A stretch of DNA of 64,000 bases from Clarireedia homoeocarpa (lineage: Eukaryota; Ascomycota; Leotiomycetes; Helotiales; Rutstroemiaceae). Positions 1 to 12,141 of the stretch are shown in pieces. Both the position numbers and the translations under genes were made by a program. Location: the NCBI GenBank assembly GCA_001465935.1, contig LNKV01000012.1, forward strand, positions 443,302-507,301, in the 5' to 3' direction. The number at the start of each line of letters is the position of its first letter. The stretch's first letter is position 1. The notes under the pieces are model-generated. The model searched no databases, had not been told where the DNA came from, and saw only the letters and a program-made list of their open reading frames with translations.

Positions 1-2608
1 TGGCGAGGCGAGAAGTCCGGTTTCTGGATCTACCACTGCAAGAGTAGCATCAGGTATAGGGAAGCCAAATGCGCCCACACGTACAGTCCCCGGCTCGCTG
101 CCAGCTTTTTTGCGCGCTTCTTCACCTATGGCAACCACAACAACCTCATTCGTCTTTAGTGCCTCTCGATCCAAGAGGACTTCACTTAACTCGGTTCTCC
201 CCTTTTGTTCCGTTGGGGCCACTGTGCCACCTCCGATGAGACTTCCGAAACCATTTCCGGTAGATTTTTCTTTCTCCTCTGGCTTCTCCTCGATTGAATC
301 GTCATCGGAGCCTATATCTAGCTTCAACGGACACCCCATCCGTTCCTCACCTCCTAGCCAATCGCGCATACTGATGACCATACCACCATGTTCTGGAAGG
401 CACAACATTGGTGCAACTAACTCTCGTGCTCGTGGATTGCGCATTGGCCTTAACCATCGATCTGCTAGAACTTCATGAAACTCGCTGTCGACGGTCAAAG
501 TATCAATTAAACATAACTTCACATCCTTGAAGTTAGGCTCCATACCCTTTTTGAAATTTCGAGTCGTCATAGGATCTTGTTGATAATTATATGCCGCTCG
601 TTTGAGGCCAGGATAATCAGCAACCATGAGTGTCGCTCTATATTTGGTGATAAGGTGTGCATAGAGACCTGGAGTTTCCACGGCCTTGCTCTCAAGCCAG
701 ACCGTTGTGTGACCGCCATATACTGTTAAGAGAACCCCTAAAATCATCCCAATGCCCTGCCGTGGATCCAGATAAGATAGTAGGATTTCGCCATGATTAC
801 TTGAACCTGCCATCAGCCTTCCATTCTTGTCTCTTAGACCAGGATTGAAAGTGTCCGCATTGGCCCCAGATGGCACAGTAGATATAATAGCACTCAGGCA
901 TGCCATCTGATGCATGATTGTACGGTGGCTCATAACCACACCACGCAGATCACCTGTTGGGGCTCGGGAAAACTCAATGTATGCCAAATCAGGTACTGTT
1001 AATGGAGGCGCATCGTCTTTCTTCTTAGGATGCCAACTCCCAAATTCGTTCGTCTTCCACCATTCAACTCCTCTTGGCCAGTTGAGCTTTTGAGTGGTAA
1101 TGTCTCGTTGGAAAGCTTTCAAATTATTGTCAGTGGTAAGGGCTAGATGGGCTTGTGTAGAGGTTAGAATTAGGTTAAGTTTCGTATAGTCTTCTAAATC
1201 GTTAATCGGCACTGCTACCACACCAGCTATGAAGCAGCCTAGAAGAGCGATTGCAAAGTCGATGATTTCGGAGTCGCGGTATATTAGAGCAACTCGGTCG
1301 CCTCTGTATAATGAGCTTTTGTCCCTGATGACCTGCGCGACTTTTTCTGCTCGGCTAGTAAGTTTTTCCCAAGTGATAGAAGCGATTTCTTTCCCCTTGT
1401 TATCCAACACCCAATATGCCGGCATCTTAGCATTGGCCTTGCCTCGGTGTCGAAGAACAGCGGCAATATTATCAAATTTAGACATTGGGGTGGTTGTGTC
1501 GTGCGGATCATATACGGCAAATGGCACATCTCGAGGCTCTAGAGGCATTTGATATTCTAGCGCAGCAGGCGGAGGCAGATCGCTGGTAGTTAGCATTGGC
1601 GGAGCCATAGCTGCGGTCGGAGAGAATGCGTCGCTAGATGAATATCTATGCGGTCCACCACCGTACGAATCTGGTCCGTTATTTTCGTAGCCTTGCTGTC
1701 CCGCGAAGTCGGAGAAATAGCCCTGCTGCGATTCACCCAGCATGGTGCCATGAGAGTCCATCATAGTTCCTGTGTGGTTTTGGTCATAAACATCTTGTGG
1801 GTGTTCCATGTAGCCGGCCTGCTGCGTCGGATTGAAGGCATAATTTGTGCCCGATGTCATTGACCCCATCGTCATACTTGGCTCGCCCACACGATCCTGC
1901 GAAGAGTCTCCATGATCCTGTGATCCAGGCATGTACGAGGAGTCCCGAGTGTAAGAACTATGCCTCTGATTTGGATTATGTACTGCCAGCCTCAGGTCGG
2001 AAGGTCTGCCAGCGTAGGAGAATGTCCGCCCATCTTGTCCCCTGTTTGCCCCCAAACTTCCAGCATCGCTCGCCATTGTACTCGTTCGGACTGGGGATGC
2101 AGATGCACCGTAGTATTGTTGGGGGTAAATTTCGCTGCCGCTAGCGCTTCTTGAGTGGGAATTGAGAGCTGCGAGAGATGCGGTCCGCGAGCCATCGTTC
2201 GAAGGATGTATGCTGTCATCAGGAGTGTGTATGCGCAGCCCCTTCAGCTCTGCGGCTATCGGTTCGGCGCCCAAGTATTGCGAAAGAAGGAATGTACGTC
2301 GCTTTTGGTATCTGTCCAGGAGTCACATACGGTTAGCCAGAGAAGATTCCGAATGGCTATTTGATCGCAAAATGGCTATACCCTTTTTCTGTAATATCTC
2401 CTTCCTGCGTCAAGGCCTGATTAGCAATGAAGTTCTACAAAACGATTTCATCTACCACGGCATGTCATCCTGCATGCATTTGGCCAAAGGAAGCGCACGC
2501 GACGTAACTAAAACCAATCCTCCTTGTTTTGAAGATGCCTTCACTAACCTCCAATTCATGCTCTAACTCTTGCAGTCTTGCCTGCAATTCCGGATTGTTC
2601 TCTGCCAT
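1..2608 (-). CDS. cps1: CPS1/DIP2-family protein: DMAP1-binding domain plus FAAL-like adenylation domain (partial, C-terminus off the left edge)
   Basis: Exons 2549-2608, 2382-2404 (a 23-nt microexon) and 1-2311 give 798 visible residues that run off the left edge. The first ~60 residues start MAENNPELQARLQELEHELE and continue EGDITEKGYQKRR, the DMAP1-binding domain that opens DIP2-type proteins. A disordered Ser/Tyr/Gly-rich linker (~60-290) follows. From ~300 an AMP-binding/FAAL-like domain begins (MSKFDNIAAVLRHRG, then RGDRVALIYRDSE). Family knowledge: animal DIP2, S. cerevisiae Cmr2, S. pombe Mug62 and Cochliobolus CPS1 share DMAP1-binding plus two FAAL-like domains; DIP2/Cmr2 affect diacylglycerol levels, and CPS1 is needed for virulence in some fungi. 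The second FAAL-like domain should lie left of the window. The start is the only ATG in good context before the conserved block. Family assignment is strong; the lipid role here is inference. Confidence 0.9.
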
Positions 2609-4684
2609 CGCGGGTATATTTCGTAAGGATGAACGAGCAGTATCAATGCAGGGATCGAAGCAGCAGGGGCTTTTAAAGAACGTCGTGGAGTCCGATGGAT
2701 AGTCGGACGAGGTCTTCAAGGAGGGATTAAGGTATCGCAAATGGATGGGAGCATAAATGTCGGGGAAAGGGGAATTATGGAAGGGAAGGTAAAGAAGCGT
2801 TTAAAAAAAACAAAAAAAAAACTGATAACTTGATTGTGGCTATATGGATTTGAATGCTACCTAAGTATGAAGAAAGATCAACATCGTTCGGGAAAGTCGA
2901 AAGCATAGCATACTGAATAATGGAGATCACAACTTTCGTCACGACTGCCGTTGATCCTCCACCGCCTGCAGCCTGTACGAAGTAGCTTATACGGAGCATG
3001 TACTGTACCGGTCTGTGTCGTTGCCTTCCTCTTGGCTCTGCTTTTTGCTCTTGGTAAACAGAAGAGCGCGCATTTACTGTGAGTATAAAGTACGAGTTGT
3101 CGTACAAGGGTACCCGTACCAGACAAATCTTCGTCCAACTTGTTCAATTCAAGGTTAACTTAGTTGGTACCAGATACAAGTATGCTTGCTTGGTGGGGTG
3201 GGGTCAACATGAACATGAATGAGAATGAGTTGAGTTGAACCAAGTTGTGTGCAGAATCATGGATGGATGCCCTTTACAACTGAGTGCACTTTGACTTCGA
3301 TTTGACTCAAGTTGCCATTCGGGAGACACTTGGAGCTGAGATTACATATAAGCCGGTGGATCGCAACTGCAATGCAGAGGAGCTGCTCCTGTTGTTACTC
3401 CTACTCCTATTGTTCCTCCAGATGAAGTCATAAACCTACAGCAGCCAGTGAGTGGGTGGCTGCTCACGTGCGTGACAATTTGGGGTAGCACAACACGGTC
3501 GGCACCACGGCCAGAAGAGTCCCGAGCTCCGAGCCATTCAATGTGCACGGACCCTGTGTTCAGAACCCTTAAAACTTTTCTCCAAAATTTCCCCGTCACA
3601 AAAATTTCTCCTCGCGTTTTCATATCAAAGGGATATTTATTCAAAGACTTCACTTCGCCCATCATTTCTTGATACACATGCAAGTGCTGCTTGCTATCAC
3701 GCCGTACCGCTGTTGAAATGATGGTATTTCTTTCGTCCACTTCCTCATCCACTGGGGGAGTGATATCTGCGAAATGGAGTGTGCTCAAATTTGGCCTCCA
3801 AGGTGGCAGCCCGGTCCATTGTCAATCTACAGATCCATACATAGATCAATAGATAAATAGTCGAGACAACGAGATACCAGCAATTCCTTAGATGCTATGT
3901 CTTTGTTCAAGGTATGTTTATTTTTAGTTATTATGCTCCTTTATCTGCACAGGCCAATGGCTACCGTCACAACTCGACATTCATGATGATATACCATAAG
4001 ATACACAGACCTGTTCTGAACAGACTCGTGCTGTATGTTGATTATCTTGGAGACCTTCTGAAACATGTCTTTTGCTCTGTATTTTTTGGGCTTGAATTCC
4101 ATGAGCTACGAACGCCATGGCTAACGTCCAAGAAGCAGGTACCCTTACTCATTCCGAGTTGATACTTTGTTGTTATATGCGCATCAAGAGCCATAGCGTA
4201 TATGAGATGCTCACCCAAAGGCTACAAATCATTCTCGTTATCATTCTCGTCAGGAAGACTTTACATACACGCTGTTCAAGCTTTGAAACATGGACAGGAC
4301 AATGCCCTGGGGCATCAAGAAACAAGACGTTCTTTCTTCTTTGGATGCCGTTATTCTGTTGTTATTCTATCGTTGTTCTGTAGAAAACAATGGCCTTTAT
4401 TTTCTTTGTCTTCTCCCTTTACCTGCTCTTTTCCTTTATTAGAATCTTAGTAGAGCATCAAACAAAGACTGCATCCTTATAAGTACCTGAGTGAACAATC
4501 CCATTGTGGAGTTGTTCACAAGTATTTTCTTCAGTTTCATTTCTACTACATCATATTCTATACAATATTCCTTTGATTCAACGCATTCAGCTGTTCAATA
4601 CAAGACGACGAAGTCGCATCTCATTCACCCAACCGAATTGTCCGCCAAATCTAGTTCAGCAGCGCTGCTAGCACGCCAAAAACA
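2609..4684. other. Divergent intergenic region between cps1 and the Cys/His protein gene
   Basis: About 2.1 kb upstream of both flanking genes, so it probably holds both promoters. It contains an A-rich run near 2800-2822, one copy of the dispersed 10-mer GTACGAAGTA (2975-2984) and pyrimidine-rich sequence before the plus-strand start. A minus-strand open frame at 3342-3788 lacks an ATG at its head and was not accepted as a gene. Confidence 0.6.
4478..4483 (+). promoter_or_regulatory. TATA-like element upstream of the Cys/His protein gene
   Basis: The sequence TATAAG lies about 200 bp before the ATG at 4685, followed by a T/C-rich leader. The position fits a core promoter with a leader of about 170 nt, but TATA use in filamentous fungi is variable, so this is tentative. 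Confidence 0.3.
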
Positions 4685-6301
4685 ATGTCAGAGTATCCTC
4701 ACCTTGATGACAGCTTACCTGGCATACATGACGACGTTTATCCCACTGAAGAGTATGACGGCTACTGGGAGGCGCCTCAGTCTCAACACCCAGACTACAA
4801 AGATCTCCAAGAGACCGATTTTGGTTCACTCTTTGCAGGAAATATAAACCTTGAAGCTAAGTATTCTCACCAGGCTAACGCTAACTTTGCAACAGCTCCA
4901 TTACCGAGCTCAAAGCACGGCTCTCCTCGTGGCGAACTTTCTATCTATGATTATCCGCCGCCACTTTCGCCCGCCTGGGTACCGCAGAATTTCGACTATA
5001 TTCGCGATCTCCCAGAACCCCCATTTTATCAACACCAAATCTTGGCCCAATTTCCAAGCCCAACTTTGCCTTTGCGCGTAATTGATCATGTCGGATATCC
5101 CTTGGGGCCCCACATTACAGAAGCACTCCGAGTGGCATTACAACAGCGGATTCAAAGAAATATCTCCGGCATTTCGAAACCGACTTCGGTCGCTGCAACA
5201 GCGCGAGCACAGAAAGCAAGACCGCGAAGTCCAGTAAGGCCAGTTAAGAATCCTTTAAAACCTTGGGTCAAGCCCAACCTCAAAACCGCTGGCAAGAATG
5301 GACGTCCCGCTAACATTCAAGGATTTGATGCTTCAAAGGTTTACGACAAACTCTCAAACCGTCCTCAGAGTTGGGGAACTAAAAATCAATTTGGCGGGTA
5401 CCCATTTCGATATACTGCTGAAGGTGAACTAGTATCAGACATCAAATTTACACAAGATCTGCTAATGGAGTACTTGGTCGATCATCCAGGTCACATGGCA
5501 AGCGGGAAGTATGACACTAAGAATTCGGGGCTTATCATATGGGTTCAATCTGTGCCAGCTGATTCTGCAGCACGATATGCAACGGAGCATTCCGACAAGT
5601 GCCGCTTCGTTGACTGCCCAGTACCCAATGGGACCATTCACAAAGGGCACTACAGAGTAGCATTTGACGAGCAGTCTTGGTCGAATGAAAATCTGAATCT
5701 AGATCCATATAACAATGCCGGCTATATGCATCTTTACTGCTTTGAGAAGATGATTGACTTTCCTCAACTCTGCAAAGATTTCAACATCCAGCCCGACACA
5801 CGCGTATTTCCCCATGAGAAGAAGAATCGGATGGCTGTAACAAGAGATAACCCAGAAATGCGGACCATTGTTTTGGATTACGTCAATAACCAGCCTGGGT
5901 GGAACCTCCTTAACAATCCCTATAGATACGAAGAGACCCTTAGCTGTAAGTTAACCAAAGAGCACATTCGTGCCGAGCCAGCCGCTCGCCGTGCTATTCG
6001 TAACAAGCGCGGTGGCAACACAATCGATAAACATCTTAACAATCTCGAATTGTATGTTGCAGGGAACAGGCAGGTAAGAACGAAAGAGGGGCGAGCAGAG
6101 CGGAACGCAAAGGAGCTCGCCGAGAGCACACAGTCTAAGAAGGGTTCTTCAAAGAGGAAGAGAAGGAGTGAAGATGAAGGGAGTGAAGATGAAGATGAAG
6201 ATGCAGAGTTTGAGTTGGATGGTGATTTTTTGGCGATGGATTACTCCACCCCAGTTCTTAGGAAACGACCAACAAAAAAAGTGAGGTCGTCCTCGATGTG
6301 A
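4685..6301 (+). CDS. Conserved fungal protein of unknown function with a PARP-type zinc-finger-like Cys/His cluster and basic/acidic nuclear tail
   Basis: Single exon, 538 aa, ATG at 4685 in A-rich context. Residues 1-210 are low-complexity and proline-rich. A folded core starts near 225. Within ~305-350 there is CRFVDC, then KGHYRVAFDEQ, then GYMHLYCFEK. This C-x4-C ... G-x-RVAFDE ... H-x2-C order resembles the PARP-type zinc finger (C..C ... kG..R ... H..C), which binds DNA ends in its known members. The tail has basic clusters (SKRKRR, RKRPTKKVR) around an acidic run, so nuclear location is likely. I recall related hypothetical proteins in Leotiomycetes, sometimes as multigene families, but cannot verify this here. 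No catalytic domain is visible. Zinc binding and DNA binding are inference. Confidence 0.8.
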   Translation: MSEYPHLDDSLPGIHDDVYPTEEYDGYWEAPQSQHPDYKDLQETDFGSLFAGNINLEAKYSHQANANFATAPLPSSKHGSPRGELSIYDYPPPLSPAWVPQNFDYIRDLPEPPFYQHQILAQFPSPTLPLRVIDHVGYPLGPHITEALRVALQQRIQRNISGISKPTSVAATARAQKARPRSPVRPVKNPLKPWVKPNLKTAGKNGRPANIQGFDASKVYDKLSNRPQSWGTKNQFGGYPFRYTAEGELVSDIKFTQDLLMEYLVDHPGHMASGKYDTKNSGLIIWVQSVPADSAARYATEHSDKCRFVDCPVPNGTIHKGHYRVAFDEQSWSNENLNLDPYNNAGYMHLYCFEKMIDFPQLCKDFNIQPDTRVFPHEKKNRMAVTRDNPEMRTIVLDYVNNQPGWNLLNNPYRYEETLSCKLTKEHIRAEPAARRAIRNKRGGNTIDKHLNNLELYVAGNRQVRTKEGRAERNAKELAESTQSKKGSSKRKRRSEDEGSEDEDEDAEFELDGDFLAMDYSTPVLRKRPTKKVRSSSM

Positions 6302-7415
6302 TCATTCCAAAAGGTGGAGGAGATAAGCATTGGTATCGCTTTGGAGGTAAGCAGTGCTTTTCGGTTCTTTGTACTTTATCCTTTCCCGTTTGGGAAAATG
6401 TTCTCTTTTGTGGTTTTAGCAGTTAAAGTCTATTTCAGTTCACTTAATAAATTGTCTTAACTTAATATATATATCTGCAATACCATAGGGAGTATAATAT
6501 AAAAAATATGTTATGCTTAAATCCATATACCACAATATACTGTTGCCTACTGGAATATTTGATTGATCCAAAATTATTCGTGAATAAGCGAAGCCTCTCC
6601 TATCTCATCTCATGACTATGATCTAATTACTATTACCAAACTAAGAGAGCCTTGAGGACTAGTAATTTGGGATCGAGTACATAGTCTCTGAAGGTCATTG
6701 AATATATCATTTTGTACACTAAGTTATCTCTTCCTAAAATGTTCCTGTTCATTACTTCCATCTGATCCTACATGGTGTGGAAGCATTCACAAAACTCGAT
6801 CATTCATCTTCGACACTGAACAATTGCAACCTGTCACTTTTGACCAGCTTCTGTCCAGACATCACTTAGGCACTTCTGGAATGAATTATTAGATTACTCA
6901 CTCATATCTACGGCTACTTAAATGATTCGCTGTCGGTAATTGCGCGATAGACATAAGATGGAGAGAAAATGCAGTCGAGACTGGTAGCATTCGTCGCTTT
7001 CCCTTGATTGAAAAGCTCCAATCACTACGTCACAGTTGCTCTTCACCCCGTTCTGCCTCAACTGAAGAAGTAAGTTGAGCTTCTCCAATATAGTATGCAC
7101 ATCTGGCCTTCCACGACGTGATTCTCCGCGACTGGTAATCTGCTGAATAGATTCCTCGAATGGGTCTCTACGAATATATATGCGATATACTGACCATCAT
7201 GCCTATCGCCAATGCCGAAACGCCACTCAGCTTTTACGTTCCATTTTGCCATCGAGATGACATTATAAAATAGCGTCGAAAACAATGGAGTAGTCATCGC
7301 CGCCGATATTAACCACGACGAAACCGAGAATATTAAACCTTCGGGGGAAAAAAACCCACCCCGAAGCCATCGACTAGCTCGAACTTCTCAGACATCCTCT
7401 TCCATTCAACAAATC
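6302..7415. other. Intergenic region
   Basis: AT-rich in its first third. An AATAAA polyadenylation-like hexamer occurs at 6446-6451, about 145 nt after the preceding stop. No convincing coding frame or RNA gene is seen. Confidence 0.6.
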
Positions 7416-8070
7416 ATGCCCACCCAATACCATCAAAATCCCATCTTACATCACTGGTTTGAAAATCCACAGTCCTCCCACCAATGTCCTTTCCTCCAGA
7501 GAACAATTCATACAATCTGCGAAGAAACACCTCAAACGTTCCGCTTCGCTTTCTCAAATCACAAGTACGGGTAATGAAACCAAAACTAATAGTAAGCCTG
7601 CTAGTCTAAGATCTGGCTATCTGTGCGCTCTTCAAACGTATCGGGTTGCGAAGACACCGCTCGAGGCGAAGAATGAGAGCTACTGGGGGAGAAAACTGTG
7701 CAGGTTGAGGGGTTGGAGAGGGGTATATTTGAAGAGATTGGAGGCGAGGATGAAGACGCTGGTGAGAGCAAGGTTGAGAAAGGACAGATGGTTGGCCGAG
7801 GAGGAGACGGGGCAAGGGAAGAAAGAGATGGGGAAGGCTGGTAGGAAGAAAGGCCGGATGGATCCGGAATTGGTGGAAATCTTGAGGAAGAAGTTTGCAA
7901 AGAGGAGAGAACATTATCTGGATAGTGATGGCGGGGAAGTGCTAAGGAAGAGAGTTTTAGAGATGGAACGGGAGAGAAGGACAGCGAGGGGGGTAAAAGA
8001 CGGTCTTGACGTGGATGGAGAGGGAGACCGAGAAGGGATTGGGGGCGGGAAATCTGGGCGGCTGAGATAA
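7416..8070 (+). CDS. Small basic hypothetical protein (one short intron)
   Basis: Exons 7416-7570 and 7611-8070 give 204 aa. The ATG at 7416 sits in good context (AAATCATGCC). The uninterrupted frame that reads through from 7459 starts only with TTG, so the spliced model is preferred. The 40-nt intron has a GTAATG donor, an internal CTAAT branch-type sequence and a CTAAG acceptor; it is short but in frame on both sides. Residues 1-50 are rich in His, Gln and Phe. The remainder is highly charged, Arg/Lys-rich and probably helical (KRLEARMKTLVRARLRK, EILRKKFAKRREHYL), ending in a Gly/Asp/Glu-rich tail. I do not recognise the family. Composition would suit a nucleic-acid-associated or ribosome-associated protein, but nothing proves it. 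Confidence 0.6.
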
Positions 8071-9539
8071 TTCAGATGGAGAAACATATAGACTACACTG
8101 AGAACAGTGAGTGGACTTCTTTCGATCATCAACAACCAGATGATAATATTTCAGTCCATCATCCCAAGCTCTGTTAGTCATCTTCGATGGTACTGAGAGC
8201 TTCTGCTTCGAGCTGATCTAACCCAAAGTACGTAGCCACGGAAACGGATGCTTATCCATCTTACTAACTTCCCCAGAGGTACGCGTAAAAAATGATTTAG
8301 AAGTATAGAGACGGCGAGAGATCAGACCCTGGAGGCCCGCTGCGCAATGAAGAGATTCACGGGCCACGAGTGCGCACTGCGCATGAATCTGAAGCGTGGG
8401 TGAGACATGGGCCTCTTATCAGATGTCCTTTTGGCTGACTATGAAAGCGTGTACTTGGTAAGAACTTTATGCGCCTATGATGCACAATCCGATGATGTGC
8501 CTACGAAGCGTATGCAAATGTTGAGAGAAATGGAATTTGGTAGAATGGCATCATTGGGTACGTTATTTATCGGATTTCCCGGCGATTTGGTGGATGGTGG
8601 TTTATGATCTGAGTCCTGAGCACCGAGTAAGGGGTGTGATGAGCTCCTCCAGATGATGATGTAAGTCTTACTCGTACAGTCTGGTGAGTAGTCTTACATG
8701 TTCCTGTTATTCCTCGGTGATGATCGCTTGGCGGGAAATTTCCATGTTTGTTCATGAATCTTCGAAGCCTTACGACGTTGGTCCCGTTGCAGTAGGAATT
8801 GTAGAGACTGTATACTGTATATCTCCAAGAAAGAAAGGAGAAGAATTGAAACTACTCATTTTGTTCTTGACGGATATAGTTTCTAACTGAGGTGAAACCA
8901 GTCACCGTGTAACTTTCAACCAACCAAAACAATTACCCTCTCTCTGCCACAAAGCGAGGGAGAGCATCAGAGCAAAGCAACAACATCGTTTGTTCGTGCG
9001 AGTCCTTTCTCCATACAATCCAATCCGTTCCTCGAATCCAGCTCGAACATGTCGCATGTCGCATATCGCATGTCGCACGAATAAGCTCTGAATAACTTAA
9101 GTCCAGGCAGTTACAAGAGCATGAGCGAGTAGAATTTCCACCAAACAAGAGAATCACTCAGCCTATTGCCACTAGATCTCCAATAACAGATCAGCATCCT
9201 TACCCGCAAGCGGCCATCAGACCATCGCATCCACCCTCCATCCACCATCCACCATCCACATCCTCCTCCAGAAGTACGATCTTTCTTAAACCATTCGTTC
9301 TCCACTTCCCTCACCATTACCAACCTTCTGCAACAACACACGAGACAATTCTTTTCGCTTTTGCATTCGATCCATTTACCCCCCTTCGACCCCCATCGAG
9401 CATTCACATAACTACTCTGGCTGGCCGAGTATATCGGGCTGGATTAAACTTCATCATTGGTTGGAATTCACTACCTGCGATATTCATTTGAGAGCAACGA
9501 CGACTTGAGGGTACTGTACGATAAGGCATCCGTATAACG
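8071..9539. other. Intergenic region
   Basis: Only short frames without homology I recognise. A run of CATCCACC-type direct repeats occurs near 9227-9262. The last ~400 bp is C/T-rich and probably contains the leader of the SPRY gene. Confidence 0.55.
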
Positions 9540-11184
9540 ATGGAGGACGTTCTGCGGGGGATGCAGCAAGCAACATTCACGACCTCGGTTCTATCCTCGA
9601 CGCAAACCGCGATAGCCAGACCAGTTCGAGATGTTGGTACTCATCGTACAGCTATCCCCGCGACAAGCGACAATGTACAGGTACAATCGAGTAGTGGCTC
9701 AACAATCAACGGGATAGTGATAGGGCTATTAAGTTCCTTTGGCTCAGCCATTTTGATCGCTTTCATCTTTTTGATTGTCTATTTCTTTAAATATACGAGT
9801 AGTGGTCGCATTCTGTTGGATCGGATCGGAAGGCCGGGAGAATATGACGATGAGCAGGCTTTCGCAAGGGAAGAGGCTGAGGCCTTGGAGGAGATGGATG
9901 ATTTACAGCGGACGGAATATTTGAGAGCGAAAGGTATTCATTTTCTCTTCTCCTGGTCTTGTACCGGTGATATACTAATGGTTATCTACCCGAAGCGTTC
10001 ATACAGTCAAATCCTCCAGATTCGTTACCAACAGACATCTCGTTATCACAATACTTAGCAATTCAGGAAAAGGGAGTCTCGGCGTGGGAGTTTGAACCGG
10101 AACTGGAGATTGCGAACTGCTTTGTGGAAGCAAGGACGGAGATTGAATTCTTTGATAGCGAATGCTGCACTCTCACGAATCTACCGGTGCCTAAACAAAA
10201 TGAGGTCTATTATTGGGAATCGAAGATCTACGATAAGCCGGAATCAACTCTGATTAGTATCGGTGTGGCTACAAAGCCCTATCCTCTGTTCAGATTACCT
10301 GGTAGGTTGACTGTGAATCATGTTATGGATATAATCACTGACGTATTGCAGGGTGGCACAAATACTCTGTAGCTTATACCTCGACTGGACATCGAAGATT
10401 CAACCAACCTTTTAGCGGACCATCATATGGACCACAATACGTTCAAGGAGATGTTATCGGAGTAGGATATCGACCTCGAACTGGCACAATTTTCTTCACG
10501 CGAAATGGAAAGAAGCTTGAGGACGTTGCACATGGGCTCAAGTCACAGAATCTCTTCCCAGCGGTAGGCGCAAACGGACCTTGCACAGTGCATGTAAATT
10601 TTGGACAATCGGGCTTTGTATTTATCGAGGCGAATGTCAAGAAGTGGGGCTTGGCTCCAATGACAGGCAGTCTTGCACCACCACCACCATATGGTAGCGA
10701 ACAAGGTAGCATTCTTCTTGAGGCTGGACGGGATGGTGCTCAGAGCAGTCATGGTCATTATCCTGATCCACGACATGGACGAACACGAAGTGGGAACTTT
10801 AGGCATGGACCACCCACAAGTCCTGGTCCAGTTCGATCACCCACAGATATTTCCTTAGCACAACTTACACACATTCCTTCAAATGAAAATACAGGCGGGC
10901 CATCAAACAGTACAGCAAATGCGGCATCAGGGATTACGACACAGGCTGGGTTGGGAGTTAATGATCATGCGCAACCACCACCGGAATATACGAGTCCGCA
11001 CACGTCAGCCACAGGAAGTCCGAGAGCAAGCACGGATAGTGAAAGGACGCCAATGTTGAGGAGAGGCAATACACCGCCAATACCAAGTTATAATGATGCG
11101 GTGGCTCAGCGCGATAGGAGTGCGAGTCGGAGAGCTAGGAGTGATAGTCAGAGGGTGAGGGATGGAAGTCCCTCGCAGTCGTGA
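9540..11184 (+). CDS. ear1: SPRY-domain endosomal adaptor of the Ear1/Ssh4 type (Rsp5 ubiquitin-ligase adaptor)
   Basis: Exons 9540-9933, 9996-10301 and 10352-11184 give 510 aa. A single transmembrane segment lies at ~57-83 (GIVIGLLSSFGSAILIAFIF...), after a Ser/Thr-rich N-terminus. The SPRY/B30.2 domain spans ~150-310 (YYWESKIYD, ISIGVATKPYPLFRLPG, GVGYRPRTGTIFFTRNGKKL). Two PY motifs follow: PPPPY (~343) and PPPEY (~442). This order matches yeast Ssh4/Ear1, which sit in endosome/vacuole membranes and recruit the HECT ligase Rsp5 through PY motifs to sort cargo into multivesicular bodies. Both introns have standard donors; intron 1 has a TACTAAT branch site. The Ser/Arg-rich tail is probably disordered. 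Assignment is firm at family level; cargo is unknown. Confidence 0.92.
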
Positions 11185-12141
11185 AGGGGCAGAGAAACCT
11201 GAGTCGCAAGATAAGATAGGAAAATGAAACATGGACAGAGTCGAAGCTCGAAAAGTACAATAGAAGTTTGAATAAAGCATTTTGGCACAGAAGAGTGGTG
11301 AGGAATGAAGTGGGGATTGTTTTCCTAGGGATGCGGAACGAATTTGAGGATAGTGGGTTTGAGGAGTCAAAATATGAATATTTTAGCGTGGAGAGGGTGC
11401 ATGTGTGCTGATTGGAATGGGAGCGAAATGGGGTCGGGTTTGGTTGGGTTTGCTCGGGTATCGGTGGTGATTGAAATGGGCTAAGGGGGCGATGCGGAAT
11501 TAGGCGTTTATCTGGAGTTTTATATGGATAAGAACATCGGCTTAGTTTTTATCTTTTGTCTTCCGGAAGGAGGAAGGTTGACAAGGGGATGGAGCGGGGT
11601 CGGGAAAGGCTGCGGGGCGGGAGAATGAACGAGGGATTTGGAGATGAAGGTGGAGGTGGAGGTTGACAAAGACTGATGACATCTCTTTGGAGATAGGTCC
11701 GAATATTCCCTGTGAACGGGATGCATGGGATAGGACGGGATGCAGAGGGATGGAGAAGATGAAGGGGGGGGGAGTGGGAAATATGTAGCATAGCATTACA
11801 TAGCCGCCGACGCAATACTACGTACATGATGTTCCTTTGTCATAGCAAGTTGGTTTCGTTCTCGTATACTCTTCGATGTTTATGATGAGATTCTGTAGGA
11901 AGTAGAGAGTAAGGAATGTTTTGTCTGTGTTGTGCACTCTGGGTACTGGCATAGCATATTGAATCTGAAACGGCTAATGGGTAAAGAGCTGGTTTAGCAA
12001 TGCGCAAAGTGCCCAAGACATTAGGTCATCTCACTACTCCCGCTTCCCCAAACCCTCAATCCGAGAATGAGCCCCAAAAAGGGGTAAGACACATCCGAAA
12101 CCTTGTTTCCATCGGTCTTTCCTACAATTTACCATACCACA
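11185..12141. other. Convergent intergenic region
   Basis: Lies between the 3' ends of the SPRY gene (plus) and the K+ transporter gene (minus). It is G-rich on the plus strand at 11540-11780. No coding frame of substance is seen. Confidence 0.55.
11271..11276 (+). terminator. Polyadenylation-signal-like hexamer for the SPRY gene
   Basis: AATAAA lies 87 nt after the stop codon of the Ear1-type gene, at a plausible distance for 3' end formation. Confidence 0.4.

Noticed and set aside
3342..3788. 148-codon minus-strand open frame upstream of cps1
   Set aside because: Its head is TTG, internal ATGs leave a short protein, and the second half is low-complexity; no splice extension or known motif.
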